A DNA stretch of 64,000 nucleotides from Linyphia triangularis. Its lineage: Eukaryota; Arthropoda; Arachnida; Araneae; Linyphiidae. Shown here piece after piece: positions 34,180 through 46,198 of the stretch (the first letter of the stretch is position 1; each line of letters opens with the position of its first letter). Location: assembly GCA_963978545.1 (NCBI GenBank), contig OZ021727.1, forward strand, positions 16,876,743 through 16,940,742. The letters run 5' to 3'. The notes beneath the pieces were generated by a model that did not search any database, was not told the origin of the DNA, and was given only the letters and a program-made list of their open reading frames with translations. The position numbers and the translations under genes are program-made.

Positions 34180-36660
34180 ACAATATAGAATTAGTTAAAT
34201 GTAACTAAAATAATATTTAATTATGTATATCCCATTAACAAACAATTTATAATGTATTTATATGTTTCCATTAAAAAAAAAAAGCTTTTGTTGTTAAAAT
34301 TAAAACCAAGGTCAAATTCTAAAAACAGTTAGGTTTTCAGCATTTCAGCAATAGTAAAATTCAACTTTATAATCAATAAAATTAAGCACTTGAATTCTTT
34401 TGAAAACGAAATTAATGGGAGAAAAGATTTTTACTTTCAATTTTATAAATTAGCATAAACTAGCATTGCATTTAAAAGTGTCCAATACTCTACACCACGT
34501 TGATCTCCAAGTATCCCATAATAATTTGTTTTTATGAAGAAATCGTCTTAGCAATTAAAATAAAATTCAACTGTTCTAAAACCCATTAAATTTTTATAAT
34601 CAATAACATTTAACTTCAGAATCAATTAAATAATATATTTTAATGCTTTTCAAAACACCCTCAACACGAAAAGTGATTTTAATATTAATTAAAGAACGAA
34701 AAGTATGTAATTCACTTAATAAAAGTTCAGCTTCTAGCATCCAATACTCATTAACATCACGTGCTAATTCCTCATAAGTTTCTATTTGAACTCATTAAAT
34801 GAAAAACGTATGCAGATACGTATATTCAAAAGGTAAACACTATTACTGACGCAATCTTCTTATATCTCAATACATTAATCTCTTGAAATTTTAAACATGT
34901 CTGCATGAAAGACGCACTGGTGAGAAAAATATTTTAAGCTCCTAATTATGTTCATTCATTTAAGTGACACGAGAACTCATCTTTTCAAAACTTTTCTCAT
35001 GCATGAGAATTGACAGTTGATTGTGGGCAAATATATTCGCTCTTGAAACAACTTAACACATAAATATTTCAATTTCTGCGAGGCGAGTAAATTCTAACGT
35101 CTGAATAAAATCGTCTTAATATTATTAAATTAACGTGACAGGGTTGAAATTTGTTTCCTTATTTTTATAGAGAATCGCTAAATTCTAATCTTTTACCAAG
35201 ATAATTGAATAAAAATGTTTTTCTTATAGGACTTTCGATAATTTATGATTTACTACATGTATGATTTACATTTGTATATTAAGTTGCTGATTTAACGTGG
35301 GAATTTCTTTTTTCAATGAGAAAGGCGGCAGACGATTCGATTTCTTTGGCAACGTCTTACTTGCATTTTTTAAAAGTGAGCCAAGTAGTCAATAAGTATA
35401 ACGTCACAGTTTTTGTTGTTGGTGTTTTGGTATTTTATTTGCTTTGAGTATTGTATTTGCTTTGGGTATTTTATTTGTATTTACTACCAATGCTTCTTGG
35501 TATATATGATATCTTTTTAAATTCTTTTAGCAAGAGTATGTGTTCTCCTCATTGCGGTTAAAAATTAAATGTTAATTAACAAAATTGCGAATGTTGATCG
35601 AGTTTTTAAATTATCATGTTTCAGAAGTGACTCATTATGCCTCGAATTAGGTATTTAATCACCATATAGCTAACTATTATTCCTAAAACCATTTTCTTTA
35701 CTACAACCAAATTAAAATATATTATTTTGAACAGACAGGCCTGCAGACAAACAGACATTGGAGAAAAAAAATAATTGGTTCATTATGTTTCAATTTAGAA
35801 AACGTAATTAATTTCGTTATTCAAATGATGAAATACTTTCTCATCGTACAAAAAACTTGTCAATGTGATGTTTCTTCGTTTAATTCTGGAATAATTATAA
35901 CAACATCAAAGACATATCCAACGAAGTAATCATATGGGGTTTAATCTTTTTATTGATATTGAAGCTTATTTTCCTGGTAAATTAAATACATTGCTTTTTT
36001 AAAAAAAAAAAAAAATTATGTTCTAAGAATTTCAATTTTAATGAAAGAAAATAAGCCACCCAACTCATTAATTATGATTACACAAAAGATCATATTATAA
36101 GGCTGTTATTTTAATTGTTGTTATACACTTTAATTATAAATATTCGTTACATTCCAACTATTTTTCCAAGATGAACTACAATACATTTTATTTCCTTACT
36201 ATTGATCCATCTATTGATCTGGAGAAAAAAGAATACAATTTAAAACATGAGAAAATTTTAAATATTTACTTTACTTTAGTAAAAATTAATGTTAGTTCAT
36301 TTTACAAGGGCATTTTTTCGACATACATGTTCTAGTACAGTTCATGCTTTGGAAAGTTGATTGGTTTCTGACTTCTCAAACACATTTCAAAAAGTTTTCT
36401 GTAAATGCCCTCTTTCAATTTGAATTTCCATAAAATAGAATATTTTAAACCCTCGGCAGATAAAAATAGGAACCTCTCGATTAAAGTTATGTTTCTATTT
36501 TCTTCAAAATAATTCAAATATGTACAAGAAAAGCTTGAACATCATATTTTAATACAGCACGAGTCAAAGTTGATGTAAAGAAGTGAATGGATCTTAATAT
36601 TTTTTAATGTCTTTATTTTAGTTGAAACTGGATGTATCAATTTTGAAAATACTCTTTACT
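34180..36660. other. AT-rich DNA with one MITE fragment
   Basis: 35320-35415 matches the interior of foldback family M (gcagacgattcg, acttgcat, gagccaa). The rest shows no supportable feature. The minus-strand frame at 36332-36517 was considered and left uncalled. Confidence 0.45.
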
Positions 36661-36666
36661 TTAATC

Positions 36667-37400
36667 CAGCGTTTCTCAACCAGTCGTACGTGTACCCCTA
36701 AAGTTAAGTGAAATAGCACCAGGAGGTACGTGGAGAAAAGTATGTAATTATGGACATCGACAGATACATTGAACATACAAGAAAAGTTTTTTTTTTTTTT
36801 TTTTAAATATTGCAATAACTGGCATTTACAATCGAAATTTTATTCAAAAGCACCATTTTGATTTTTCATTATTATGAAAAATCAAAATAATGCAATGAGG
36901 AACTTTAAAATTTTTTGGTTTAATTTTTAAATAAAAGTAGAGAAAAAATCATGAAAAACAATACCATTCTTTCAAAAATTTGAGCTCGGATAGATAGTTA
37001 AAAAATATTTAGTTTTTCACTTTGCGATTTGGCGGGAAAAAGCCACTTTTGCGTCAAACGTCAATGCGTAGATAATGAACCAGTCTAAAAACTGTTTTAG
37101 ACGAGGAAACAGTGAGGTTTCTCTTTTTTTTTTGCGACTTTATCTCTGCGTAACCACGTCACGGTTTTTTTATGCGTTTTGGTCACGTGACGTTTGCTTT
37201 GATTTCGGCTAATTTCAAACTCGATTTTTGATTAATTGAAAGCATAAAGATAAAAAATAATTGCACTGCTCAAATATGTTCGTTGGATAACACTAGAAAA
37301 CACAAAAAATATTCATTTTCCTCCCTTGTGCAAGTTCCTCATTGAATCCGAAATTATTTTAAGTTAGGAAGAAGTGAATGTCTCTGTATTATAGTATCAT
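36667..37400. mobile_element. hAT-like terminus and nested foldback
   Basis: cagcgtttctcaaccagtcg at 36667 resembles hAT-superfamily ends (CAG(C/T)GTTTCTCAAC). Downstream, caatgaggaactt (36896) is inverted as aagttcctcattg (37330-37342), enclosing a roughly 450-bp foldback. The relation between the two is unresolved. Confidence 0.4.
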
Positions 37401-37429
37401 GGGTTTTGTTTGAAAGTTCCGACTGTCTA

Positions 37430-37690
37430 TTTCTGAGTTTTATAAAGTGCTTAACACAGCCGTATATGTCTCGTAATTTTGAGCATCTAGAAGAATACGA
37501 GATCGAAATCTTTTAATGTAAACCTCTCTCTCCACCACACCTACGAGTAAACATGGATAAGACGACAGATTTAATGCTAACCAGCACCCTTTATCGTACA
37601 CACCAATCTTTGATAGCCACCGAGGACCGAACTCACGATCTTCCGTTCATAAGCTCATTACTCTAGCCTACGGGATAACGGTACCCTTTG
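37430..37690 (-). mobile_element. tRNA-derived SINE family S2, copy 1
   Basis: On the minus strand the head reads cgtaggctagagtaatgagc (A-box-like) and then gtgagttcggtcctc (B-box-like), a tRNA-type promoter. The body (ggtgtgtacgata, ctcgtattcttctagatgct, ataaagtgcttaa when read on either strand) recurs at 55626-55865. Confidence 0.6.
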
Positions 37691-37822
37691 TAATATTAGT
37701 GTACTTGTATGTCGATGTTAGTACTTGTACATAATGAAAAAATAAGGTTGAAGTGCGTGATGCAGTGATGATAAAGTCAAGGATTACGCAAATAAAAAAA
37801 AAGGCTGATAAACACTGCTTCA

Positions 37823-38396
37823 AGCGGTTTGTGATTGTGAAAAATTTAAATTTGTATTATCTAAGTACAAATTGAATAGTTCACAACTTTTTATATTAAC
37901 TTACTATTATTTACTTCATAACGTAATTAAAGTAAACCGTTTCTAGCTAAGTGATATGTAGTTACTTTATTACCAACAAATTCAAACAAATTCTTACCAA
38001 AATCTTAGAGTTACTTACTCATGCTTAAGACTATAAAAAGCAACGGAAAACAATTGAGGGTATAAGTGGGTCAGCTATTACTTTAACCTGTTATTACTTA
38101 AGTATTAAGAGCGGTTTGTGATTGTGAAAAATTTAAATTTTTATTATCTAAGTACAAATTGAATTGTTCACAACTTTTTATATGAACTTACTATTATTTA
38201 TTTAATAACGTAATTAAAGTAAACCGTTTCTAGTTAAATGATATGTAGTTACTTTATTACCAACAAATTCAAACAAATTCTTATCAAAATCTTAGAGTTA
38301 CTTACTCATGCTTAAGACTATAAAAAGCAACGGAAAACAATCGAGGGAATAAGTGCGTCAGCTATTACTTTATCCTGTTATTACTTAAGGATACTT
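37823..38396 (+). repeat. 287-bp direct tandem duplication
   Basis: agcggtttgtgattgtgaaa begins both copies, at 37823 and 38110. The copies differ at only a handful of positions (for example ttgtattat/tttttattat), so the duplication is recent. No ORF is involved. Confidence 0.92.
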
Positions 38397-38399
38397 ATT

Positions 38400-40140
38400 T
38401 GAAAGAGAATGAATGAAAACAAAAGAGACACCTTTTGTAAGTAATGATATTGTCCCAGAAAGACAAATGGTCCCCTCTAGAATCATACCAATCTCTTTCT
38501 TGGCTTTGGTCCATACAAGGTTAATGAACGCTGACGATAAATTCAAAGTACTTTCAGAGGTAGGAAGTATATATTACATTAGTCCTTACAGGACCCTAAG
38601 GTTGCTAAGAGTAAATATTTGTTTGTAACTGCTTATTTTAGTTTATATAGAGATAAAATAAATCAAAATTATAAGAAAAATACTTAACAATGTGTAGTTT
38701 TTTTTGGGGGGAATTTTATGAAAATATTGTTATTATTTTAAAGGTAACACAAATTATAGTTAAGCTTGTTATGCAATGCCACTTGTTCAGCTATTCTTTA
38801 TTATTGCGCAAAATTATACGTACCGAAAAACATAAAAAAATGGGAGAAAACAAAGTAATATATTATTAGACGACACAATAAACTGAAATAATAACAGAGT
38901 ACAGCCCGCAAATGTCTTATCATTAGCGTTAATTGATGTGACAGTTATTATTATTATTATTATTATTATTTCTTTTTTTTTAAACGTTACCGTTTAAGTA
39001 ATTGCGTTCGAGATACGTTCTATTTTGACTTTCTGGATAAAAAATGCAGATAAGGTTATAATTAAATATGACAATCACCAATTGTAAATTAGTGGGGTAA
39101 TGTTTCTCTCAGTCGTGATAGGGTTACCAAAGTAGATTTTTCTCAAACTTTAGTATTAAAAAAGCCGAGAGATGAAAAATTTTGAGGGAAAAAAATTGTT
39201 TGGTGAAAAAAGGAAATATTTTACTCGATATTTTGTTGGTTTAGATCAAGTAAACTTAAATTAAGTAAAAGTATAGAAATCAAATAGAGTGAAAGAGGTA
39301 TCCTTGGTTGGTATGTTTATCTAGATTTTAATTAGGGATTTGAACAATATATAACCAATTTATAATAATAAAAAAATTGTGTTTATAACAAAAGATTTAT
39401 TTATTTTTTGCTATTGTATTTAAAAAAAAAGTTTCTTGTGAAATAGGTTGGAGAGAAAAAAGGCCGTGCTTTTTATACGTATTGCAGATAAGTTTTTCTA
39501 CAATGTTGCTACAAAGTGATTTTCTTTGCAATTCTGATATTGTCTGCCAAATCAAATCCATCGTTTATGGTAGATTAAACATATTTCCCATTAAAAATAC
39601 TTGAAAGCGATGTTTCTTACTATTCTATGCATTAAAAATACGACTCAAAATACGGTACAGTATTTTCTTTCTACACTATACAGTATTTCGTTTTCCATTC
39701 TTGTTTTCCATTCCCTGTCTAATGTATGCTGCTCGCAAAAAATGTCTTTCAAGTTTAAAGATTATATTTGTTTTATACTTCTAATAATATAAGTCAACAC
39801 AAATCCATAATTTATAGAAGATGAAAGCACATTTCTCAATTTAATGACTTGCAAACAACGTTTTTTTTATTTAATTTATTCTTTAAAAATAGCGAACAAA
39901 ATATGGAAGAATATTTTCTAATACGAGATACACGGAAGATAAACATTAGAAATATAAATCTCCTTATTCCATTTCCTCTTTTGATTTATGCTCCTCCTAA
40001 AAATATTTAATGTTTAAATAGTAAATTATAGAAGTAGCTCCATTATCTGATTCTTCATCAGCTATTCATTCGGTCATGATCTCCAAGCTCGTCTGATATT
40101 TCCTAAAACTCGTAGGGGATCTGACTTGCTATTGGTAAAG
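38400..40140. other. AT-rich spacer
   Basis: A (tta)n run at about 38946-38970. The ORFs at 38413-38628 and 39601-39792 show no recognisable content. Confidence 0.45.
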
Positions 40141-40149
40141 GGTTGGATA

Positions 40150-40447
40150 CATAGACTTATTATTATCGATAGACTGCGCGTTCCCCACTTCAATCATACA
40201 ATGAGAATGAAACCAAAATGAATCACAAAATTCGTCTATCAGTCACGTGGTTTTTAATTTGGCTACGTCGTAAAATTAATCATTTACCTAATAATCTTAT
40301 TATCCTTTATCGCCTGAGTGAGGAGAAACCCGCCAAATCTGCAACCCTGCTCCCAAAAAGTTCCTACTCATGTGATTCATTTTGGTTTCATTCTCGTTGT
40401 ATAATTGAAGTGGGAAAGCGCAGTCTATTGATAATAATAAGTCTATG
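40150..40447. mobile_element. MITE with 8-bp target duplication
   Basis: gttggata flanks both ends (40142-40149 and 40448-40455). Long inverted arms start catagacttattattatc and continue through agactgcgc, ccacttcaat and gaatgaaaccaaaatgaatc (about 85 bases each). An 8-bp duplication points to hAT or Merlin. The 115-codon ORF at 40218-40565 crosses the right end and is not a gene. Confidence 0.85.
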
Positions 40448-40577
40448 GTTGGATACCTTATCCATATATCGCAAACCTGCGAGAAAAGTAGCACAACTCA
40501 AAATTCTTCATCTAGAGTTAAAGTGTGTACAAAATCACAGACTGTATATACGTAAAGCTAGTTAAACGGCTCTAGAG

Positions 40578-40863
40578 TGTTACCCTAGGCTTTAAGCCCA
40601 AGGGTATATTTTTCAATTGGTCAAACGTGTGGTCCGGTGTCTGTCCCTACTTAATGTTTGGGCATGCGCATGAAAAGCATTGTGTGCGCATGCGCCTGCT
40701 ATTCCTGCTTGTATAAAAAGAGATGTGTGCTGATGTTGTTCAGTTGTACTGATATATCTATGTTTTATAAAAATCATATTAAAAACAAAAACTTTGTAAT
40801 CGGCTTGGATTTGAGGCCCAGGGTAAAATGTACATCCATCGGCCTTAAGCCAATTATCTAACA
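40578..40863 (+). mobile_element. Candidate solo LTR
   Basis: TGTTA...TAACA termini with inner ccctaggctttaag/cttaagcc. A tataaaaag box at about 40713 is followed at normal spacing by an initiator-like tcagttg (about 40740). Flanking five bases differ (tagag/tggtc), so integration cannot be proven. Two gcatgcgc motifs precede the TATA box. Confidence 0.5.
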
Positions 40864-40869
40864 TGGTCT

Positions 40870-41595
40870 TAAAACTTAAACATTTCCCTTAATAAAAAGT
40901 TAGTTATCTTTTTTAATGAATACTTACGAGTTTAATTCAAGTTGAAACTGACATATATCGTTCTTCCATACTCAATGTAGTCTGTGATTCAGAATACACT
41001 TCCACTCAAAAATGCAGAATTTTGAGTTGAGTCACTTTTTTTATAGCAAGGGGGCGATGCATTTTTAGACATTCTACTCAAGGTCATCAGAGAATCTTTC
41101 GTTTGAAAATAAAAATTAAATTTTCCGTCGAAAAAGCACTTAAACGAAGACTTAAGCAGTTCAGCTATAAGTAAGAGTTTAGACGCTTTGAATGTTTACT
41201 TTTTATCGAACATAAAATTGTGATAATAAGAGCGATTTTTAACTTAACTGTACCTTGTTAGAAACGGGTCTCTATTTTTTCCGATTACTGACATACTTCC
41301 ACATAGTATTCCTACTTGTGATTGTAGATGGAAGTGGGTTTAAATATTAGAAAATGTAATTTAGGATGAATTGCAGCGTATGCGTTTTTTTATTGGTAGA
41401 GAAAAAATTCCGGTGTAAAGCTATAATATATTTGCGGAATACTCACTGATTGCTTTCACAGGGTCCTTCTGAAAGGAATCTCTAACTTTGAAATAACATA
41501 AATGTGATAGTAGGGAGAGGCAGAAAAGACAAGTTGTATGTTGAATAGACAGGTAGCGAATCTTATATACACCGGTTTAGCAAATTTGGTTGATG
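40870..41595. other. AT-rich spacer
   Basis: Nothing supportable. Confidence 0.4.
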
Positions 41596-41599
41596 GGTG

Positions 41600-41990
41600 T
41601 AAATTTCATGACGGATGTATGTGGCTTACTGATGAGGCCCACTTTTATTTGCATGGATTTGTCTGTAAACAAAATTGGTGAATATGGGATACTGAAAACT
41701 CGTCTGTGTGTGCCTTGCAAAAAAGGACTGCTTGGGCTGCACTATCTAGTAAAGGAACCATAAGGTCCTTTTTCATGAACGAAATGAGGAACTCGTTCTG
41801 AAATATTGCAATGTAACAACAATTCGTTACCACATTTCAATGTTGTTACTGGCTTTGCGAACTTGTTTTTATTAATTCCATACCTTTCTATTCAATATGC
41901 ACTTGTCTCTTCTTTATTTCGCTCACTATTTGGCAGTTATATCATTTCAAAGATGGAGTCTCTTCTGAAAGAACCTTTATATAAAAGTAA
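41600..41990 (+). pseudogene. Mariner/Tc-like transposase fragment
   Basis: One frame reads CMWLTDEAHFYLHGFVCKQN, a stop, then WDTENSSVCALQKRTAWAAL: the first-Asp (DEAHF) region and following strand of a DDE transposase that usually reads SDEAHFxLxGxVNKQN. No other catalytic residue is recognisable. A related remnant lies at 24205-25150. Confidence 0.65.
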
Positions 41991-42635
41991 ATGAGTTTCA
42001 AAAAAGTGTCCTGCTTATTCTAATTCAGGATGCAATTGAAGAGAACAGTTGGCTTTTTTCTACCAACAAAAAGATGTTGTTTTTATCACCCAGAAATGAC
42101 ATTCTGATAAATAAAAGAAAATGAAACAAAATCCATTTTCCTCTCGGAATCAATTATCTTGCAGACAATTTTCATAAAGGTGTTAACATGTATATTTTCA
42201 TATACTTCAAAAAAAAGTTCTTAAATTGATAGTTGTTAAAAGCTCGAAGTAAAAATATAGAAAGTAGAATACACTGAAGAAGATGAATATATAGATTAAA
42301 ATCTACGTACTTTTACAACTGCAATAAGTATTTTCTGGTAAAAATTCAAAACCAGGAGAAGGAGCTTACATTTTATATAACATATCATGCTCTTATTCTG
42401 TGAATATGACATGAAAAATATAAATTTTCGTCGGTCTATGACTTCTGATAGTTACAAATTCGCTTGAGCAAAACTAGTTGTTAATTATTTATTAAAATAT
42501 TGACCTTCATTTTTTATTTAAACTGAGTAAAACTATTTAATTACACCTTACAAGGTTTCCCAAAGTGTACCTACTATTAAAATTATAGTTTCGTACAATA
42601 CTAAGTACGATCGCGGGAGTGATTATTTGTGGATA
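41990..42635. other. AT-rich spacer
   Basis: Nothing supportable. Confidence 0.4.
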
Positions 42636-42639
42636 TGTA

Positions 42640-43273
42640 CATGAAACTATGTTTTCTTCTTTAACATGTCTATTTCTATTTTGAAACATTTTTAGGAAAA
42701 TGTCATTGCACTCTATTACCCAAACCCAGGTAGCACAAGGTATAGGCCAATGTCGGATACAGAGAAGATCGGCTAAACCATCCTGAAACTCGAGCGTCGC
42801 TCCAAAATACACGATTTTGTAAAAAAAATATATATATAAACAAGTCAAAACCATCAAAAAACATATGTTCAACCCCTCCCTTTTTTCTTATAAAAATATA
42901 CTTCAATTTTAAAAATCTACATCAACATTTCAAAACCTCCGGTATATTTTCTCCAGTACCAGGCGAGATTGGCAAAGATCCGTAGCAACAGCCAGTCTAC
43001 AACCTTCCACATCATGATTGGCCATTTCCCAAGCCATTTCATCCCTTTAATTCCCAGACGTTGGATGTTTGTTTATCAGGTCATTTGAAGGACATGGTCA
43101 ATAGGCAGAATCCTGCGACTTTGTCCTACCTGAAAACAGGTATTGAGCGAAAAATATAGCCACCCCAAAAGATCAAGAAGGTGGGGACCAATTTTGCTGC
43201 CCATTTGAGAAGAATCATTTAGGTGGATTGCAAACACATTAAAAACGTTGTTATGTAAATAGCAGGTCATATA
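42640..43273 (+). mobile_element. Dispersed repeat family D, copy 3
   Basis: The longest copy. The first half matches 19840-20150 and the second half (ggcagaatcctgcgactttgtcc, gaccaattttgctgcc, gaagaatcatttaggtggat) matches 11950-12220, linking the two as parts of one element. It is interrupted on the right by the MITE at 43274. Confidence 0.7.
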
Positions 43274-43442
43274 GATAAAATTTCCAAGTACAATACGGAT
43301 TCTGCACCAAGAATTGCTTACATAAAACCGCGCTAAATTATGCCAACCATAAGCAGTTCACTTGCTATTTAAAAAAAATGACGGCCATTTGCTGGCGAAA
43401 ACCCCCTGGCGCAGAATCTGTACAGTACTTGGAATTTTAACC
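43274..43442. mobile_element. 169-bp MITE with 8-bp target duplication
   Basis: gtcatata flanks both ends (43266-43273 and 43443-43450). The terminal inverted repeats, gataaaatttccaagtac and ggttaaaattccaagtac, continue for about 35 bases to gattctgc(a/g)cc. No ORF. Confidence 0.85.
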
Positions 43443-43454
43443 GTCATATACACT

Positions 43455-44495
43455 GTAACCGCCTTATTATAAAACGTCTATTCTTCAATGTACGTGTTCA
43501 GTATTTATTTCTGGTAGGTATGTTTTGGGACATCCTGTATGAGATGGAAAATATAAAAATGGTGAACCACTGAATATAAAAAATGAAAATGTTTAATTTA
43601 ACTTCATTGTTTTTTTTTTTTTATGTTTTACTATTATGAGAAACATAAAAATTGTACTTTTTTCTTGGATGTTTATAGTTGTATGTCAATTATATGTGCT
43701 GAGTATGTGAGTCGTTGGAATCTAAAGTGGCGTAAATAGGAAGTCTGTGGTGATTATCGATTTAATTGAACTTACGATATCGATACATATCGGATTCGAA
43801 GTAACCCTACAACTATCGAATTTCAATAGCAGTTGGATTACTTTTACAGCCACAAGGTGATGTAATAGACAAATATTAATATTGTACTTTCTTTTAAGCA
43901 TTGTTGGAAATGTTTTACCTGTGATGATGTGAATAGAAAAACAAATACAAATAGCATGTTAGTACTGTGATCTGTTTATTAATTTATTTAATTTTAGTTG
44001 ATAAATTGTTATGATGTGACATTAACACTTTGGATTTCAATGACATTCATACTTTTTGTGCGTTATCATAGGTAAATTCATATAAAATTAAAACATTTTT
44101 TGCAAATGTGGATTACAAAATATTGCATAGATATTCTGCATCTGCAATTTAAATTTAAAATTATATTTGTAACAAAAATGTAAAATTAACCCTTGTGTGC
44201 ATCTATTAATGGTTCAGAAATATGATTTTTAAGAAAGTAAAATGTCGAACATGAAAGTTTCAGAAATTCTTTTACAAGAATTTGTAACTCTTAGAAACAA
44301 GGAGTTTTAATCTTGTTAAATTAAAATCTTAAAAGTATTTCTCTGGGTAATTATATAAACTGTTCATTTCTGGGATAGCCTTTAAGATTACGATGTTCCT
44401 TTTAAAAATATTTATGTTTAGAATGCCTTTGTATCATCCTTAGATTATTGTATTAGTAATATGTTCAAAGTAATTATGTAGTTATTAGCTTTGTA
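43455..44495. other. AT-rich spacer
   Basis: Nothing supportable. Confidence 0.4.
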
Positions 44496-44499
44496 TTTT

Positions 44500-45052
44500 T
44501 CCTATTTAGTATAGTTTGTGATGCAAAATGTAAAAAAAAAAAAATTAATAAATATTTGAGCAATATCAGTTTTTGGGTCCGTTTTTAATCTGACTGTTTT
44601 ATAACGAAGTCTGCATTTTGTACCTTCTGAATCTACAACTAAGATATCATTAAAAAATAATATAACCCATGAAAACCAAGTTTCTAATACAAATCCTTTA
44701 TATGCATTGCCAATTTTTATATTTATTAACACTGCGCCGATTCTGTTAACAGTGAGTGCTTATTGTTTACATCTAATTTTAAATATCAAAAACATTTCTA
44801 TCAGCAAAATGTGCAGCCATCTAAGTTTTAAAATTTATTTATTAAAAATAAATGTGACTTTATGCACTCACATCCAAATATCGTGAATTTATTCCGATTA
44901 AAACAATTGTATTCATTCATTCATTCATTCATTCATTCATTCATTCATTCATTCATTCATTCATTCATTCATTCATTCATTCATTCATTCATTCATTCAT
45001 TCATTCATTCATTCATTCATTCATTCATTCATTCATTCATTCATTCATTCAT

Positions 45053-45119
<67 letters not shown>

Positions 45120-45500
45120 TTCATTTATTCATTCATTCATTCATTCATTCATTCATTCATTCATTCATTCATTCATTCATTCATTCATTCATTCATTCAT
45201 TCATTCATTCATTCATTCATTCATTCATTCATTTATTTATTAGAAAGAAATTTGGCAACAGGAAAGAGTTTCTTCAATAGTTGGTTAAATGCTATGTTAG
45301 CACGATTGGATGATGGTAAGTTAATTTATAAATATTCCTTAAAAGCGACCTTTTAGTGGCAGTTACAACCCAAAATTTGATAGAATGCATTGTCATCGAC
45401 ATCAAATCTATATCAGCCCGATTGGATGACGACAAAGGGGTTAATTAGGCCTCCGCTGACTTGCCCGCCATCCACAAACCCAACTCAGTCACTCACCCAC
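44500..45500 (-). mobile_element. Composite repeat family K, copy 4, with ATTC/ATTT core
   Basis: In reverse orientation the head (45240-45500: gatggcgggcaag, gtcatccaatcg, gatgtcgatgacaatgcatt, gaagaaactctttcctgttg) and tail (44680-44800: gatatttaaaattagatg, agaatcggcgcagtg, aaaattggcaatgcatata) match copy 1 at 4230-5400 base for base over long stretches, though the internal arrays differ. Confidence 0.85.
44906..45240 (+). repeat. (ATTC)n-(ATTT)n-(ATTC)n microsatellite
   Basis: Uninterrupted ATTC from about 44910 to 45050, ATTT from about 45051 to 45120, ATTC again to about 45230 and a short ATTT end. It yields a spurious 164-codon Ile-His-Ser-Phe ORF on the plus strand. Confidence 0.98.
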
Positions 45501-45504
45501 ACTA

Positions 45505-46190
45505 CACACAAAGTTGAAAGTTAATATATGGGATTTAAAAATACGGAAAAAAATATCTGATATTACTTTAGAAATAAATGTCCATGAATACATGAACATT
45601 TTTGGCACGCAAATTACAAATTCAATTTCTCAACAAAAAAAATATATATATCAAAACTATCTTTTAACCGATCAACGAAGAGAAATGAAGTGAATGGAAC
45701 AAGGATGGAAAAGATCAAAAGAAAGGTGATTCCCTTCTGAGAGTAAGAATAAGATTCTGAGGAATTCTCTCTCTTCAAAAGCATTCCTCTGTCAGTTTCG
45801 AATGTCTTTGTGACCCAAAATCGTGACTCGATCTCAAATTACTGTCACATCATATCTCAGAAAGTAACCGCCTTGTATTCTCAACTTCAAAAGCTTCGGA
45901 GGAATGTTTACTCGAGTGTTGACATGGGAAAGGGTGATAGAGACAGCTCAATTTGTACACTTTTTTCAGATTCCGACCTTTTATGTTATGCGAATTTATT
46001 GATATTTCTTCTTCTTCTGTATGAGCACGACCGCCCCTGACATGTCCTGGCTGCCTCAACCGCACACAATCTCCAACGTTTCCTATCCATTGATATTTAG
46101 ATAAGGATAAAAAGAGAAATTGAAGAAATGTATTTGAAAGAATTGTAATATTCTATTCAAACATCAATACTTTTCATTCTTTACAATAAT
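45505..46190. other. Spacer without supportable genes
   Basis: ORFs at 45810-46040 and 45850-46065 overlap on opposite strands and show no domain. Confidence 0.4.
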
Positions 46191-46198
46191 ATTAGTAT

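Noticed and set aside
40218..40565. 115-codon ORF
   Set aside because: Crosses the end of a MITE defined by an exact 8-bp target duplication.
44862..45356. 164-codon ORF of Ile-His-Ser-Phe repeats
   Set aside because: It is the translation of the ATTC/ATTT microsatellite; all frames stay open because the repeat lacks stops.
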